Position numbers and translations under genes: made by a program. From NCBI RefSeq assembly GCF_018873765.1, contig NC_057926.1, forward strand, positions 32,782,946-32,846,945: a stretch of 64,000 nt of DNA, written 5' to 3'. Under the pieces are notes generated by a model. That model was not told where the DNA came from. It did not search any database and saw nothing but the letters and a program-made list of their open reading frames with translations. This document shows positions 11,512-23,656 of the stretch, piece after piece (within the stretch, counting starts at the first letter, position 1; each line of letters starts with the position of its first letter). This DNA comes from Telopea speciosissima. Lineage: Eukaryota; Streptophyta; Magnoliopsida; Proteales; Proteaceae.

Positions 11512-11675
11512 CGAGAGAGAAGGAGAGAGTGAGGCAGAGAAAGGGAAAGAAGCGAGAGAGAGGTGCGAGAGAGTGCGAGAGATAGAGAGAGAGAGAGAAA
11601 GGAGAGAGGGAACAACGTTACGAGGCATGAGAGAGATAGAGAGGAGAGAGAGCGAGAGAGAGTGAGAGATCTCAC
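11512..11675 (+). repeat. GA-rich tract
   Basis: Interrupted GAGAGA repeats, similar to a pure GA run at 9893-9920. The open frames here (Ser/Leu on the minus strand) are repeat artefacts. Confidence 0.8.
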
Positions 11676-12758
11676 CTAGGGTTGCGACGAGCCCTTCGTC
11701 ATCTCCCAAATTCGTGGTAGCGGAGCGAGAGAGATGTGAGTTTCGTGATTTCTCTCAAAAAATCACGGGTTTGTGACTTTGGTCCGTTGCTCGTTCGTTC
11801 TTTGTTCTTTTGGTGCTCAAGACCTCCGGTTCGTTCTAAAAGAACGAAAAAAGCGAACCATAAAGCAAACACTTTTTCATGTTTTTGTTCTTTTTGAACA
11901 AAGAAGCATTGAAAATTCGAGCGTTATAGCAAACGCACTCTTAAGAAATGCAAATTAAAGGAATGCATGATATAGAATCATTTTTACCATAAGGATTTCA
12001 ATCATCCACGTACACTTGTATTCTTATCAAACATGAACTCCTTCATTTTGATTAAATAACAAATTAATAGTTTCAAGAACAAATAACCCATTTCTTTTTC
12101 CTTTTTTTTCCCCTTCACCAACGAAGGGAAAAAAGCATCCTAAATAACATAAACCAATACAAAAATAAGGTAGAAATAACTTAAAATAAAGATGGTTTAA
12201 TTCACTAACCTTTGCCACTATCCATATCGCCAACTTTATTGTCCAAAAAGGAAAGGACAAGCATAAATAGTAACTTAAATTTAAAATATATAAATTATGT
12301 GAGACTTTAATCTAGATATGAACAAACTCAATTAAAGAAGAAAAACATAGAAACTAAACTGCATAAACTACGGAAAAGATTTACTCCATAAACTACGGAA
12401 TGCATTTTACTCTAAGATGGTAAAATTTCCACTTTCCTATCCTTTCACGGACTTGCTCCCCTTCTCTATGTCTGGCTCTCTCCTCCTTTTACCCTTCTTC
12501 CCTCTCAAAGTCTATGTTTTCTTCTAAGTTTTGCTATTGGAACTGAAGAAAGAAATGGAACTGAAGTATCCCTTGTATTAAGGAATGACACTTGGTGGTT
12601 CACTAATGTTATGATACTTAAGTTTTAATGAGGATAAGACCTTTTCCTATGTTTCGAATAAATAGGAAACTTAGGGGAGAGAGGAGGCGTAAAGCGTGAT
12701 AAAGAAAAACATAATCCTGTCAATATATGATATGATTCAATAAAGCATGAACCAGAAG

Positions 12759-12903
12759 CATAGTTGTTAAGGCACCTAGGTGAACCAAGGCGATGGAGGG
12801 GATAAAAACCAAATAGACACCAACAAGGTCTTGTCAAGGCGACACCAGAAATCAAGGCGAGAGAAAGACGCCCAGATGCCTAGGCGACACCTTGACAACT
12901 ATG
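12759..12903. mobile_element. CATAG-family foldback MITE (hAT-type), inside repeat copy 1
   Basis: Starts CATAGTTGTTAAGGC and ends CTTGACAACTATG, inverted copies of each other. The flanks are ACCAGAAG and ACCAAAAG, a 7/8 match, while the paralogous copy at 19493 keeps a perfect 8-bp pair. The length is 145 bp and there are no coding sequences. An 8-bp duplication and short inverted ends fit a non-autonomous hAT element. The insertion predates duplication of the block. Confidence 0.85.
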
Positions 12904-13571
12904 ACCAAAAGTCTCAGTTACAATAACCAAACCATTTAGGCTTCCACCTATAATTCAATAAACTTTACACAATGTGCAAGAATGAAGCTGCCATGTAGAA
13001 TGAATCAATATCAACTTTGACATAAAAAAGAATTCATTAGAAGAAACCAAGGAATAAAATGAAGATCCTTTCATGTGCGATGTAAAGGTTAAATATCTTC
13101 TTCCACAACTTACCCTGTAGAAAAAGCAATTACAAACAAAGAGAGAGGGGTTTTGAATAATTTAAAAGACGGTTTTTTTTCCATCAAAACTATTTTATAG
13201 ACAGGCCTTTAAATTATTCAAATCGTATTTCAAATTAGCAAATAATCGTAACACCTAAGGCAATGGCTCATAGTAAAAGAAAACTAATATAGAAGGGGGG
13301 CAGCATAGTTAAATTATCAAATCATCAACCAAGTCAAATTAATGTGAATCAATTGGGACAATACAAAAGATGAAGAAACAAGTTAATCAATGATACAAGA
13401 TTAGAAAAAATATTCTTTGGCTTAATAGAGAATGAAAATATTGTTTGGATACAAGATTAGAAAAAATGATTTTTGGCTTTGAATTCGGACCCATTAAATT
13501 TCAAACCCCAATGAGCATCTGGCAGGACCTTACCGAATTTTGCCGAGTCCACCCATTCCAAAGAAATTGAA

Positions 13572-13815
13572 TAGTACTTCACGCCTGACTTGTTTACTCC
13601 CCCACTTAGCTTTCCGTCTACAAACAACAGATATTTTCAAGAAATTAAACATAAATCATATAACATTATCTACTAATACATAACGTATGTCTCTAATTCA
13701 TTCACAAGCTTCCTTTCTTATAATTCATGTTTTACTTACTCGGTAATATTCTGGTCCATGCGATTGAGAATCTGTAGGAATTCAGCTCCATATCCTTCAT
13801 CAAAGCTACATCCTC
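13572..13815 (-). pseudogene. Glycoside hydrolase family 1 (beta-glucosidase) fragment, two exons
   Basis: Exon 1 (13815-13740) follows an AAAAAG acceptor and encodes EDVALMKDMELNSYRFSIAW then TRILP. It ends at GTAAGT with a split codon that the next exon completes. Exon 2 (from 13618, after TTTGTAG) encodes GKLSGGVNKSGVKYY. Together these give the conserved GH1 stretch YRFSIxWxRILPNGxxxGGVNxxGxxYY, which precedes the substrate pocket. After KYY homology stops abruptly at about 13572. The acid/base NEP and nucleophile ENG motifs are absent, so this is an internal fragment only. Splice borders are intact, implying a DNA-level fragment. Confidence 0.78.
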
Positions 13816-14349
13816 CTTTTTTTAAAATAAGAGAACAAAAAAGAAATTAAGACACCCATAAAGAACAAAAAACAAAACTATTGGAAATCAAGGACTCCTC
13901 GTGCTTCTTAGTTATTGGCAATAAAAGATTTTGTCTTCCAAAATCCCACTAGACTCCCTGCGTTTTAAATAATCTGCACAGTTGAAGGAGGTGGATCCAG
14001 AAGCTGCACTATCAGGGTCACCCCTATAGCTCAGACCCACCATATATCTCTATACATAAAATATATTTCTACACACACACAGATTATCTGTCCTGATTAT
14101 ACATTGAAAACCCTTTGTCAACACTCAAAAACATTTATATACTGCCACGTGGAAGATTGATACAGGGTTCATAAGTCTATTACCTCCTTAAATAGTAATT
14201 AATCCTCATCAGATTTGTAAACTCAAAAAACTCTTAGGGATACACCCACAAGAAAGAACTACAGCCACAGGAGCAAACATAGTGGAAATAGGGAAAAATA
14301 ACGCGTTGGATTTTAAAGTATACCATGAGAGATGGTAAGACACGGTGAC

Positions 14350-15621
14350 CATAGTTGTCACGGCGTCACGGCGATCCAAGTCGGTGGAGGGATGTCATGT
14401 CGACCATGTTTTATTTTTTATTTTCTCTATTTTTAATGTCATTTAGTATGCTATAGTATATATCCTATAACATAAAAAATCAGCATGAAAGTGTACTATT
14501 AATATACTATGGTTTAATTCATGAAAGTGTAATATCCATTAGTGTACATGAAAGTATGAAAACATAGATTAGCCTATCAAATAACTGTGTATGTGTGCCT
14601 GTGTGCAAGGTAAGAAGAAAAAATATAAAAAAACACCATCTCTGTGACTGTGCAAGCCTGCAACTGCAAGGCAAGAAGAAGGGGGGAAAAAAAAACTGAG
14701 AGAACTACTGGCTGTAATAAATCCCTCCACCCCCTCCCCCATTCTGTCTCTCGACTCTCTCCCTGTCTTTGTGTGTGTAATTGTGTATGTGTGGTTGTGT
14801 GCAAGGCAAGAAGAAGATAAAAAAAAAACACCTTCTCTTTCTATGTGCAAGCCTGCAACTGCAAGGCAAGAAGAAGAAAAAAGGAAAAACAAAAAAACAA
14901 AAAACTGAGAGGCTTGTCACTGTGTGCAAACCTGCAACTGCAAGGCAAGAAGAAGAAGAACTGATGGAGAAAGTTGCCGGAAGTGAAGAAGACGAAGAAG
15001 TCAGAAGAACTGAAGAAGAAGAAGAAGCATCGAGTCGCACTCGCCGGAGGACTGGGAGGAGTTGGAGAAGAAGAAGAAGAACCAAATAAATAAATAAAAA
15101 AAAATTACTTACCTGGAGGTTGCCGGAGGGGTTCGAACTTGTCGAGAGTTGCAGACTTGCAGCTTCAGTTCTTCTTCTTCTTCTTCTTCTTCTTCTTCTC
15201 ACTTCTTCGTCTTCTTGACTCCTTCAGTCTCCAGACGTCTCACAAAGTCTCTCTTCTGTCTCGACAAACTTTGCGATTTCTAAAATCCCCAAATTTCAAT
15301 TCCAATTAGGGATTTAGGGAATACTACTAAAGTGTACTGTTTAATCTTTAATGGCTTTAATTTTTAATGTTAATGTGGCCAATACAAATGAAGGAAAAAG
15401 CATTTAAGCTTTTAAATGGTTTTTAAAAAAAATTTTAAAACCTAAGTTTTTTAAACTAATATCGACCGATATGCTCATATATTGTGATATGGCGTCCATG
15501 GCGGCGCCATGGCGACTCCATGTATGCCATATTGGGCAATATTTATACATTAGCCATGTCGAAGGTCAATATGCCAGTTTCTCCAGTGCCAGGACGCCAT
15601 GGCGACGCCATGACAACTATG
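14350..15621. mobile_element. hAT-type non-autonomous element, 1.27 kb, CATAG family
   Basis: The left end is CATAGTTGTCACGGCGTC and the right end, reversed, is CATAGTTGTCATGGCGTC. Both flanks are ACGGTGAC (14342-14349 and 15622-15629), an exact 8-bp target duplication. The interior holds a GAA/TTC-rich segment in which a TGCAAGCCTGCAACTGCAAG motif recurs at about 14650, 14845 and 14925 with partial copies nearby. Long Arg- or Leu-rich open frames here arise from the GAA repeats and are not supported as genes. No transposase is present. It is the longest member of the CATAG family in the window. Confidence 0.85.
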
Positions 15622-15629
15622 ACGGTGAC

Positions 15630-16211
15630 ACCACAAGCCTCCAATTTGAAGCTTAAGAGATGATTGGCAGACAAGACAAAGACAATTCGCTTGGACAGGG
15701 TAAGTTGTTGAATCGCCCACAACATCAAGATCTCCTCGGCCGAGTCCCGAACGAGTCTTACCGAGCCTATCTTGACCAGATTCTCAACTTCTTCTCAATC
15801 AAGGATTGGTTAATGGAACTCTACTGTAAATCTGCAACTAGAATTAGCCATGAGAGAAGTGGAAGTGAGTAAGTAGAAAATGGAGAGATCCTCAAAGAAG
15901 ACAGAGTGAGTGAGGGACTAAAGGCAGAGTGGCGTAAAAGGTAGAAATCAATCAAAGGGTTAAAAAGGTAAAGGGATTAGGTTTAGGATTCGCTTCAAGA
16001 CCTCACCTCACGAGAATCACGCCTCAACCTCAACCATTTTGACACCCTTTCGGAATTTGCACCTCATTCCTAGATCTCGTGTCTCTCGTGGGATTTTTTT
16101 ATGCAAACTCTAAGTTGACGAACTTGGTTTGGATCGGTATCGAATCGGTGTCATTAGTTTGTTTCGGTGTGAGAATGAATGAGTCCAAAACATAGATATA
16201 TGCAATAAGGG
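15630..16211. other. No gene identified
   Basis: The minus strand at about 15660-15860 has the look of a decayed exon with stops: an ATG, then VKIGSVRLVRDSAEEILMLW. No family was recognised. It lies close to the GH1 fragment, with only the hAT element between. Confidence 0.35.
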
Positions 16212-17861
16212 TAGGGGTGTCAATGGGTCGGGTTGGGCCAGGCCTGCCCTAAACCCTAGCCCAACCCTAAGGGCCTTAACCTAAACCCAAGCCCAACCCA
16301 ACCCTGCTAGGGTCTAATATATCCTCAACCCAATCCGACCCTGCCAGGGTTTTGCCTATCCCGATCCAGCCCTGATTGACCCTGATTGGGTCGGGCAGGG
16401 TCCGGTTGGCCCTGATTGACCCTGACCTCGACTTCAATATCTTTTTTTTGGGAAATGGTTTTTCTTATGCCTATAATTTTTACTATGTCAAAGTTGATCA
16501 GATTGTAAGTTTCTAGGATTGTCAGCATTGTGATTGTCATATTCCGCCTCTTGCAAGTAAAATGTTTTAACTGAATTTGAAGCAGTAAAAATGAACAGCT
16601 TATAAACAGTACACTCAATGAATCTTGTTAACTTGAGATCTGAAATTTCTCCCCATTCTGCTCTCCTTTCTAAGCTTAATTATATATAAATAGCAATAGG
16701 GAAAGAAAAACTTGAAAGTCAAAAGATAGAAGATAGATCGCAAGAAGAAAAATAACTGCAGTACTACATATCCTCAGTAATGAAATCAAACATGTACATA
16801 CCATCACACTAACCCGAAGGCCGGGTTACTAAAAGCCACAAAAAAAATATTCAATAATCCAAGATAAATTTAAGAAAAAAAAAATTTATCTAAGAAAAGA
16901 CATATGGATTTGGGTATCTATCCGTTTCCATCTATTAATTCAAAAGTTCAAGAGATCTCTGTTTTACATTCTACACCCAGTTTTGTCGTCCATGCCTTTG
17001 CCCTCTGCCACCGAGAGCTATAAAAAAAATCATCTACAGCAGCCCCATCTCCCAAACCCCCCCTCTCGACTCCAACAGTAACAACCTGTTTTCCTTTCAT
17101 TAACCCCTGCTGTAAACCTGTAACGGAGAACAAACAAATAAACAAACAAAAACCCTCAACGTTCACAGCAAAACACTCATCCCTCCAACTCTCATTCCCA
17201 CCCAATTCCTTGACCCCAAACCAGATTACTTCTTCAATTTTCACTGAAAATCACCCCACCCATTTGACTTAAAAAAAAAACCCACTGTCGATTCCCAGCG
17301 AAAAAGCCCACCACCCCTTTTTTTTCCTTCTGAAACTTCGATCAACCCCTTCTAGGGTTCGACCCAGTGAAAAGAAAAAACAAGGAGAAAGAGCAAAGAG
17401 AAGAGAGCGAGAGACAGAACCAAGAGAGAGATACGGAAGAAGAAGAACAATCAAACATACCTAATTGGTCCAAACTTGGCTTGCAGTTCTCCTCGTCAGC
17501 CTTCTCCTCCAAAGTCCAAACGAGAACGACAGATAAGACTAATCCAGACACTTGAGTGGGAGAGGAAACAAAATGTTAGGACTTAGGAGATTAGGGTTTT
17601 TCGTTTTCTAAACCAATTTAAATCCTACGGTTCCAACAAAAACAAAAAACTGAAATCCTATGGTACAAAATATAGACCCCCAAGAGCCCAACCTATATAT
17701 CACAGGGTCGGGTCGGGCCGAGCTGGGCTAAACCCGGGGCCTAAACCCAACCCGACCCTGCTAGGGTCAGGGTAATGCTAAACCCAATCCCGCCGTTTGG
17801 GTTGAAAAATCAGGGTCGGGTTCGCGCCGATTCGGCCGGCCAGGCTTTTTTGACAAGCCTA
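16212..17861. mobile_element. Probable hAT-like element of the TAGGGGTGTCAA group
   Basis: The left end is TAGGGGTGTCAATGGGTCGG and the right end, reversed, is TAGGCTTGTCAAAAAAGCC. Both are followed by GGGTTGGGCC/CCCTGACC-rich subterminal sequence. The same terminus with an exact 8-bp duplication occurs at 58711-59328. Here the flanks (AATAAGGG and AAACTACC) do not match, so one end may be rearranged. The middle (16950-17560) is pyrimidine-rich and may be a captured gene leader, with no protein recognised. Confidence 0.5.
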
Positions 17862-17879
17862 AAACTACCTATACACAAA

Positions 17880-18586
17880 TGGATTTTCTAGCAAGAGTGA
17901 AGAAACCCAGCCAAAAAATCAGCACAATAATTAAACTCCCTTGCATGATATGTAAAAATATAGCTTCAAAAGTAATCAGTCCAATAGTGAACCATGGAAT
18001 TGAAAAACGACCCGTAATCATTTGCACCGCCACCAAAGAAATGTGTTGTCAAAGTTGCACAACTGAGGAGGCCTGACTGAGGCGAGACTTGGGAAGCTAC
18101 CAGTGAGTAGTAAACAATCGTTGGCAAATCTGTCGAATGTTGCATATGTTGCATTTGATGATTGCAGCAGAGTGTTACAAACCGCTCTTAACAATAGAAC
18201 AATAGCGTTCACGACGCCCGCCACAATTATCTTTGAGAGAGAATGTAAGCAAGGGAGTTTTAAATAACAGAAAGAGGGAGCGGAGAAAGGTTGTAATGTT
18301 CTGGCCAGTAGGGGGTCTGTTTAGCGGGATGCCATTGTCTAGACGAGAGACTTTTGAGATCAGTCAGGACTTTTTTATCATTTTAAAAAATTTGACAAAA
18401 AATGTGGAGTGCGTAATTTTATAGGATACATAGATATGAGGTTTTTGGATTTTTTACAATTTTTTTAAATATGCACAAATTTGTGTAATGACTTAATGCA
18501 TTCTGTGCAAATTTTTAAAATATATAAATATTCATAGCTATATCTTTAATAAATATTTTGTTATTCTTCTTAGATTTTTGTTTCGC
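17880..18586. other. No gene identified
   Basis: Short frames only. The minus-strand frame around 18018-18224 is open but matches no motif known to me. Confidence 0.4.
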
Positions 18587-20100
18587 TTCCACTTTGTCAT
18601 GCGATAGTTGCATTTTTTTTCCTTAGCGTATAAAAGGCAAAGTTGAAAGTGCATTAAATCATTTACACTCTTAAGAAATGCAAATTAAAGGACTGCATGA
18701 TATAGAATCATTTTTACCACAAGGATTTCAATCATCCACGTGCACTTGTATTCATATCAAGCATGAACTCCTTCATTTTGATTAAATAACAAATTAATAG
18801 TTTTAAGAACAAATAACCCATTTCTTTTTCCTTTTTTTTTTTTTACTCTTCACCAATGGAGGAAAAAAAACATCCTAAATAACACAACCAATACAAAAAT
18901 AAGGTAGAAATAACTTAAAATAAAGATGGTTTAATTCACTAACCTTTGCCACTATCCATATCGCCAATTTTCTTGTCCAAAAAGGAAAGGACAAGCATAC
19001 ATATTAACTTAAATTTAAAATATATAAATTATGTGAGACTTTATTCTAGATATGAACAAACTCAATTAAAGAAGAAAAACATAGAAACTAAACTGCATAA
19101 ACTACGGAACACATTTACTCCATAAACTATGGAATGCATTTTACTCTAAGATGGTAGAATTTCCACTTTCCTATCCTTTCACGGACTTGCTCCCCTTCTC
19201 TATGTCTGACTCTCTCCTCCTTTTACCCTTCTTCCCTCTCAAAGTCTATGTTTTCTTCTAAGTTTTTCTATTGGAACTGAAGAAAGAAATGGAACTGAAG
19301 TATCCCTTGTATTAAGGAATGATACTTGGTGGTTCACTAATGTTATGATACTTCAGTTTTAATGAGGATAAGACCTTTTCCTATGTTTCGAATAAATAGG
19401 AAGCTTAGAGGAGAGAGGAGGCATAAAGCGTGATAAAGAAAAACATAATCCTATCAATATATGATACGATTCAATAAAGCATGAACCAGAAGCATAGTTG
19501 TTAAGGCACCTAGGTGAACCAAGGCGATGGAGGGGATAAAAATCAAATAGACACCAACAAGGTGTTGTCAAGGCGAGAGAAAGACGCCTGGACGCCTTGA
19601 CAACTATGACCAGAAGTCTCAGTTACAATAACCAAACCATTTAGGCTTCCACCTGTAATTCAATAAACTTTATAGAATGTGCAAGAATGAAGCTGCATTG
19701 TAGAATTAATCAATATCAACTTTGACATAAAAAAGAATTCATTAGAAGAAACCAAGGAATAAAATGAAGATCCTTTAATGTGCGATGTAAAGGTTAAATA
19801 TCTTCTTCCACAACTTACCCTGTAGAAAAAGCAATTACAAACAAAGAGAGAGGGGTTTTGAATAATTTAAAAGACGGTTTTTTTTCCATCAAAACTATTT
19901 TATACATAGGCCTTTAAATTAGTCAAATAGCATTTCAAATTAGCAAATAGTCCTAACACCTAAGGCAATGGCTCATAGTAAAAGAAAACTAATATAGAAG
20001 GGGCAGCATAGTTAAATTATCAAATCATCGACCAAGTCAAATTAATGTTAATCAATTGGGACAACACAAAAGATGAAGAAACAAGTTAATCAATGATACA
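18587..20100 (+). repeat. Repeat block, copy 2 (uninterrupted)
   Basis: Near-identical to copy 1 (8626-8675 plus 11941-13400), with scattered substitutions and small indels. It lacks the 3.3-kb insertion and so shows the empty site. Homology ends at AATCAATGATAC (about 20100). It is non-coding. Confidence 0.85.
19493..19608. mobile_element. CATAG-family foldback MITE inside repeat copy 2
   Basis: Starts CATAGTTGTTAAGGC and ends CCTTGACAACTATG, with perfect 8-bp flanks ACCAGAAG at 19485-19492 and 19609-19616. It is orthologous to the element at 12759 but has lost about 30 bp internally. Confidence 0.88.
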
Positions 20101-20645
20101 TATTTTTCAAGAAAAAAACAGACACATCTTTAAAGTTTGAAGAACTATGGTTGAATTTCAGAGAGGAAAAAGAAAAAACTAACAAAGGAAAAAAGGTGAA
20201 AATTTTAAAACTTAAAACCCTCATAAGGCATCTCCTTTCAGGATGACAACCATGATCTTGCATAAATACTGTCAGCGAGTAGTAGAAACCAATAACATAA
20301 GATTGAAGTCGAAGTTCGAACTTTAAAATTGGAATCATTGTAGGGCAGGGAAGGGGCGGCAACGGCTGTGGGATTGGTACTCAAACAGCTGGCAGGTGCA
20401 AAACTAAGGGACTCTCAAACACTCTGAAACCCAATGGAACTTTGAGGATTGCTTCGTGGTCAAGCCACAAGCCTAGCCACAAGTTAGGGTTTTTCGTTAC
20501 GATTTGAAACCCAGACCTATTGTAGAGGGTTGGTTGAAAACATGCGAGAGAGAAAAAAAAAAATTTTGACAAGCCGGGGGTTTCAGATTGGGGAAATTAA
20601 AAACTTTTCCTAATTTGTTTGTATTATTTAGTGTTCATTGGTTAT
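20101..20645. other. No gene seen
   Basis: Unique-looking sequence between repeat copy 2 and the LTR. A minus-strand frame at 20381-20572 shows no known motif. Confidence 0.4.
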
Positions 20646-23600
20646 TGTAGACACCACATTTTGATACCTTGGAAGTGTGTCTTGGCAATGATGGTCAAGG
20701 ACGTAACTCGTGTGGTGACTGAATGGCAAGAATTATCAAATTACCCCTATCCCACTTTTTATAACCAAACTGTCCCAAATAGAGCCTAAACCCCTAACAT
20801 AGTCGTATTTAACCATTTTAAGTCCACATTTGAAGTTTCACCCAAATCCAACATCTTTGTGAAAATGACCATTTTGCCCCTGACACGGTTCTCGATATCT
20901 GGACCACCCGATTTAGTCCAAAACACTTTGGATGACCTCATTTGGTCATATTAAGCTTTCACTTAAAGTTTCGGCCAAATCAGATAACTTTTATGAAAAT
21001 GATCGTTTTGCCCCTGGCATGGTTCTTGGTACCCGAGCCACCTGATGTGACTTGAAACCATTTGGATAACTTTATTTGGTCATATTGTGCTTACACGGAA
21101 AATTTCATGTAATTCCGGTATCATTTGGACCTTGATCGGTGTGGAACACTATTTATGTGTTTTCCTCAATATCCGTGCCATTTTTAGGCAAAATCAGGCC
21201 ATATCTGCCACACGGATGGAAAGTAAGTGTTAAGACCTTAGCGGCAATATGTGGTGCGTCAAAATCGGCCATTCGGTTTTGGAGATACTAGCATTTGAAC
21301 GTGGACCTTCAAAATGGAATCTTTGAGAAAGAGAAGAAAAAGAAAATTAAAAAAATTTGACCGACCCGAGTCAGACCGGCCCGATCGGATCAAACCGGAC
21401 TGACCCGACCCAGCTGGACTGTCGACAGGGGACAAGCCCCCACCATTTAGGCTGAGCCACACAAGGCCCATCACCCATGCCCACATGCATGTGCCAGCCA
21501 AGTCAAGCCAAGGCTGCATCGGCCTAGGCTGCCCAGCAGATGCTGCTGCTCACATAAGTCGTGCCTATCAGCCCAGCTAGCCACCCTCTTGTTCCCTGCC
21601 ATTAATGCCCCAAGGTTCATTCAGTCATTTCCTCGAACACATTTTTTCCTATAAATAGGTTGTGTTTTGGGGGGTTTGAACACAGAGAAAAATTAGTGAA
21701 AAATTACCTTCACGTAGTCCTTGATCTCCTATTTCAATATATGATTGTCTCATCCATAGATTATGCTTCATTATTCACATAAAATTCCGTAAATACCCCT
21801 TGACCACTCTTGCCATTCAGAGCAACCATACTTGGAGCGGCTTTTGGAGGTTTCCAGTGATTATTTACGGTCAAAAAAGGTTACTCAAGCTGACCCCAGG
21901 TACTTCCACGCTTCAAGGGTATTTTCCCATATTTTTTACTTATTTTTAAGTATTTGTTTTGATTTTCTTTACAACAAAGGTCGTTTTTCAGTTATAAAAA
22001 TGTTAAAAATAATTCAACAGTGATAAAATTCTGAAATTTTCAGGGATGATGTTTACCACTATGTTTGATATTCATTAATTTTCTCAAGCTCCAAATCATG
22101 GTTTTTGTGACATTTTTGCCCCTGTGAAGAATTTCGGATTATGTAAAATCTGAACATGTGGGTGGGTATTTGGACAAAATTATTGTGACCATGTTAAAGA
22201 TCATGTTTTGATTAGTGGGAATGGGATCTGGTTTGATCCAATTCGGATCTGTGATGGGGATTTTGTATTTTTCTTTGTTTTCCCTTCTTTTTCAGCATTT
22301 TAGAAAATATTAAAAATAGCATAAATGCATAAAAATTTACAAAAAAATTATGGGATGCATATTTCATCATGGTTTATTTTATGGAATCATTATCCACTAT
22401 CATGCATGTTTGATCGTTTTTATATGTGTTCCCCACCCCAGTTAGGGATATAAATGTCATTTTTCTGATTATAATGAAAAATCTTGGAAAAATCAGAAAA
22501 AATGTTTTTATGCATGGCATGCTGTTTTAGAATGTTTTAGGATGTTTTCATATGCATACATGACCATCATGCTTGATAAATATGCACAAAAAGTCATTTT
22601 TGCCCTCCAGGGGCATTTTGGTAATTTACCAAATGCGGGCCCAAACTATCATTCTGGAAATATTATTTGGTGTGTTCAGTCATTTTAGGATGTATAACAT
22701 CACTTTCGATGCCTACAATGATTCAAAGTGTCTTTTTGACACTTTTACCATTTTACCCTTAGGGGCACTTTGGTCATTTTGCTACCAAACCTTGTTTAGG
22801 ATCCCAAAAAGGGTCTTTCTACTTTCGCCCCATGTTTTAACATTAATAAACATGTTTTAAGCATAAGTCAGCATTTTCATGAATTATCATGCATTTTCTA
22901 TATGTTTGTCATAACAGGGGTATTTTGGTCATTTTTACCACCTTACATTTCCTTAGCATTTCATGTGCTTTTGATGATCCAAATGCATGATGTTAATGTT
23001 ATTTAATCATGTTTTGATTATTTACAGCATTTAAATATGATTTCATGCCTTTGTACATATTTTGGCCCTTTAGTGGCATTTTCATAATTTTGGCTATTTT
23101 GGCCTATGAGCTGTTTTGCTTATCAATGATTGTTCTTCTCCATGATATAATTAAACTTGATTTTCTTTTTTACAGTCAATCATGTTTTTGACCATAGAGT
23201 TAGGCTTTCTAATTTAGGTAAAATCCATTAATTAGCTTAACTAGGATGCATAATGTACATAATCATCTAGCCTAGTGATAGTAATTAGGATTAAAACATT
23301 AATCTTAATTAGCCTAATTAGGTTCATAAATTTCAATCAAGTTAATAAAAAATCTTCAAAAAATTAGTTTAATTAGGTGCATAATATATATTATACAACA
23401 GTACACAACAGAGTTTGGTCTAGGAAGACTGGTCGTCGGCCGGGCGGTTGCTGGGTGCCTAACACCTTCCCAACCCATAACTTGACACTTACCCAGAGAT
23501 CTGGGGCAGACCATCCATTGAGTCATTGGAGTTAATTTAGCGTCCATTTTGCAAAGGAGGGGTACCATTCATGGGTCCTATGGCGACTCCCATTTTCCAA

Positions 23601-23656
23601 TTTTATTTCTTTCCCCCTGGGTGCACGCCAGCGACCCTCCGTCCGCTGCACCTACA
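20646..23656 (+). mobile_element. Probable solo LTR of a Ty3/gypsy Tat-like retrotransposon, 3.0 kb
   Basis: The segment begins TGTAGACACCACATTTTG and ends CACCTACA, so it has TG...CA ends. The 5-bp flanks are GTTAT and GCTAT, a 4/5 match. Near the 3' end it holds GGTGCCTAACACCTTCC, ACCCAGAGATCTGGGG and a TGGCGACTCC motif near 23581, features I associate with Tat/Ogre-group LTR ends and their tRNA-Arg primer site. No gag or pol remains. Many TTTTGCCCC/TTTTGGTCATTT motifs recur across 20870-23100. It could instead be a short non-autonomous element if TGGCGACTCC is a true primer site. Confidence 0.62.

Larger units (their letters stand above)
8676..11940. mobile_element. 3.3-kb insertion with TIR-like ends carrying host gene fragments (Pack-type element)
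   Basis: This segment is absent from the paralogous site at about 18630-18665, where only about 27 bp separate the same flanks. The left end reads GAGGCTGCGTTTTGGTAACG and the right end, reversed, reads GAGTGCGTTTGCTATAACG, an imperfect inverted repeat. Both ends continue into GAACAAAG/GTTCTTT-rich sequence. Inside are fragments of two plant genes in the same orientation (6-phosphogluconolactonase 9285-9447 and LOG 10090-10661, both minus), a tRNA-like sequence and GA tracts. Intron borders are kept, so capture was from DNA and not from mRNA. No transposase is seen. The superfamily is not settled: ends of this kind occur in hAT and Harbinger MITEs, and the target duplication is not clear. Confidence 0.72.
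8626..13400 (+). repeat. Repeat block, copy 1 (interrupted by a 3.3-kb insertion)
   Basis: Sequence from 8626 (CGCTTCCGCTTTGTCATGCG) to about 8675, and again from about 11941 to 13400, matches 18587-20100 at very high identity in the same order and orientation. The break between the two parts is filled here by 8676-11940, which copy 2 lacks. The block encodes no recognisable protein. It contains a nested CATAG foldback element at 12759-12903. It may be an old retrotransposon fragment or another dispersed repeat. Its homology ends at AATCAATGATAC (13400). Confidence 0.85.

Noticed and set aside
14705..15202. Arg-rich and Leu-rich open frames of over 100 codons on both strands
   Set aside because: They are read through GAA/TTC repeats inside the 1.27-kb hAT element and have no domain.
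16212..17861. 8-bp target duplication around this element
   Set aside because: The flanks AATAAGGG and AAACTACC do not match, so the borders are left tentative.
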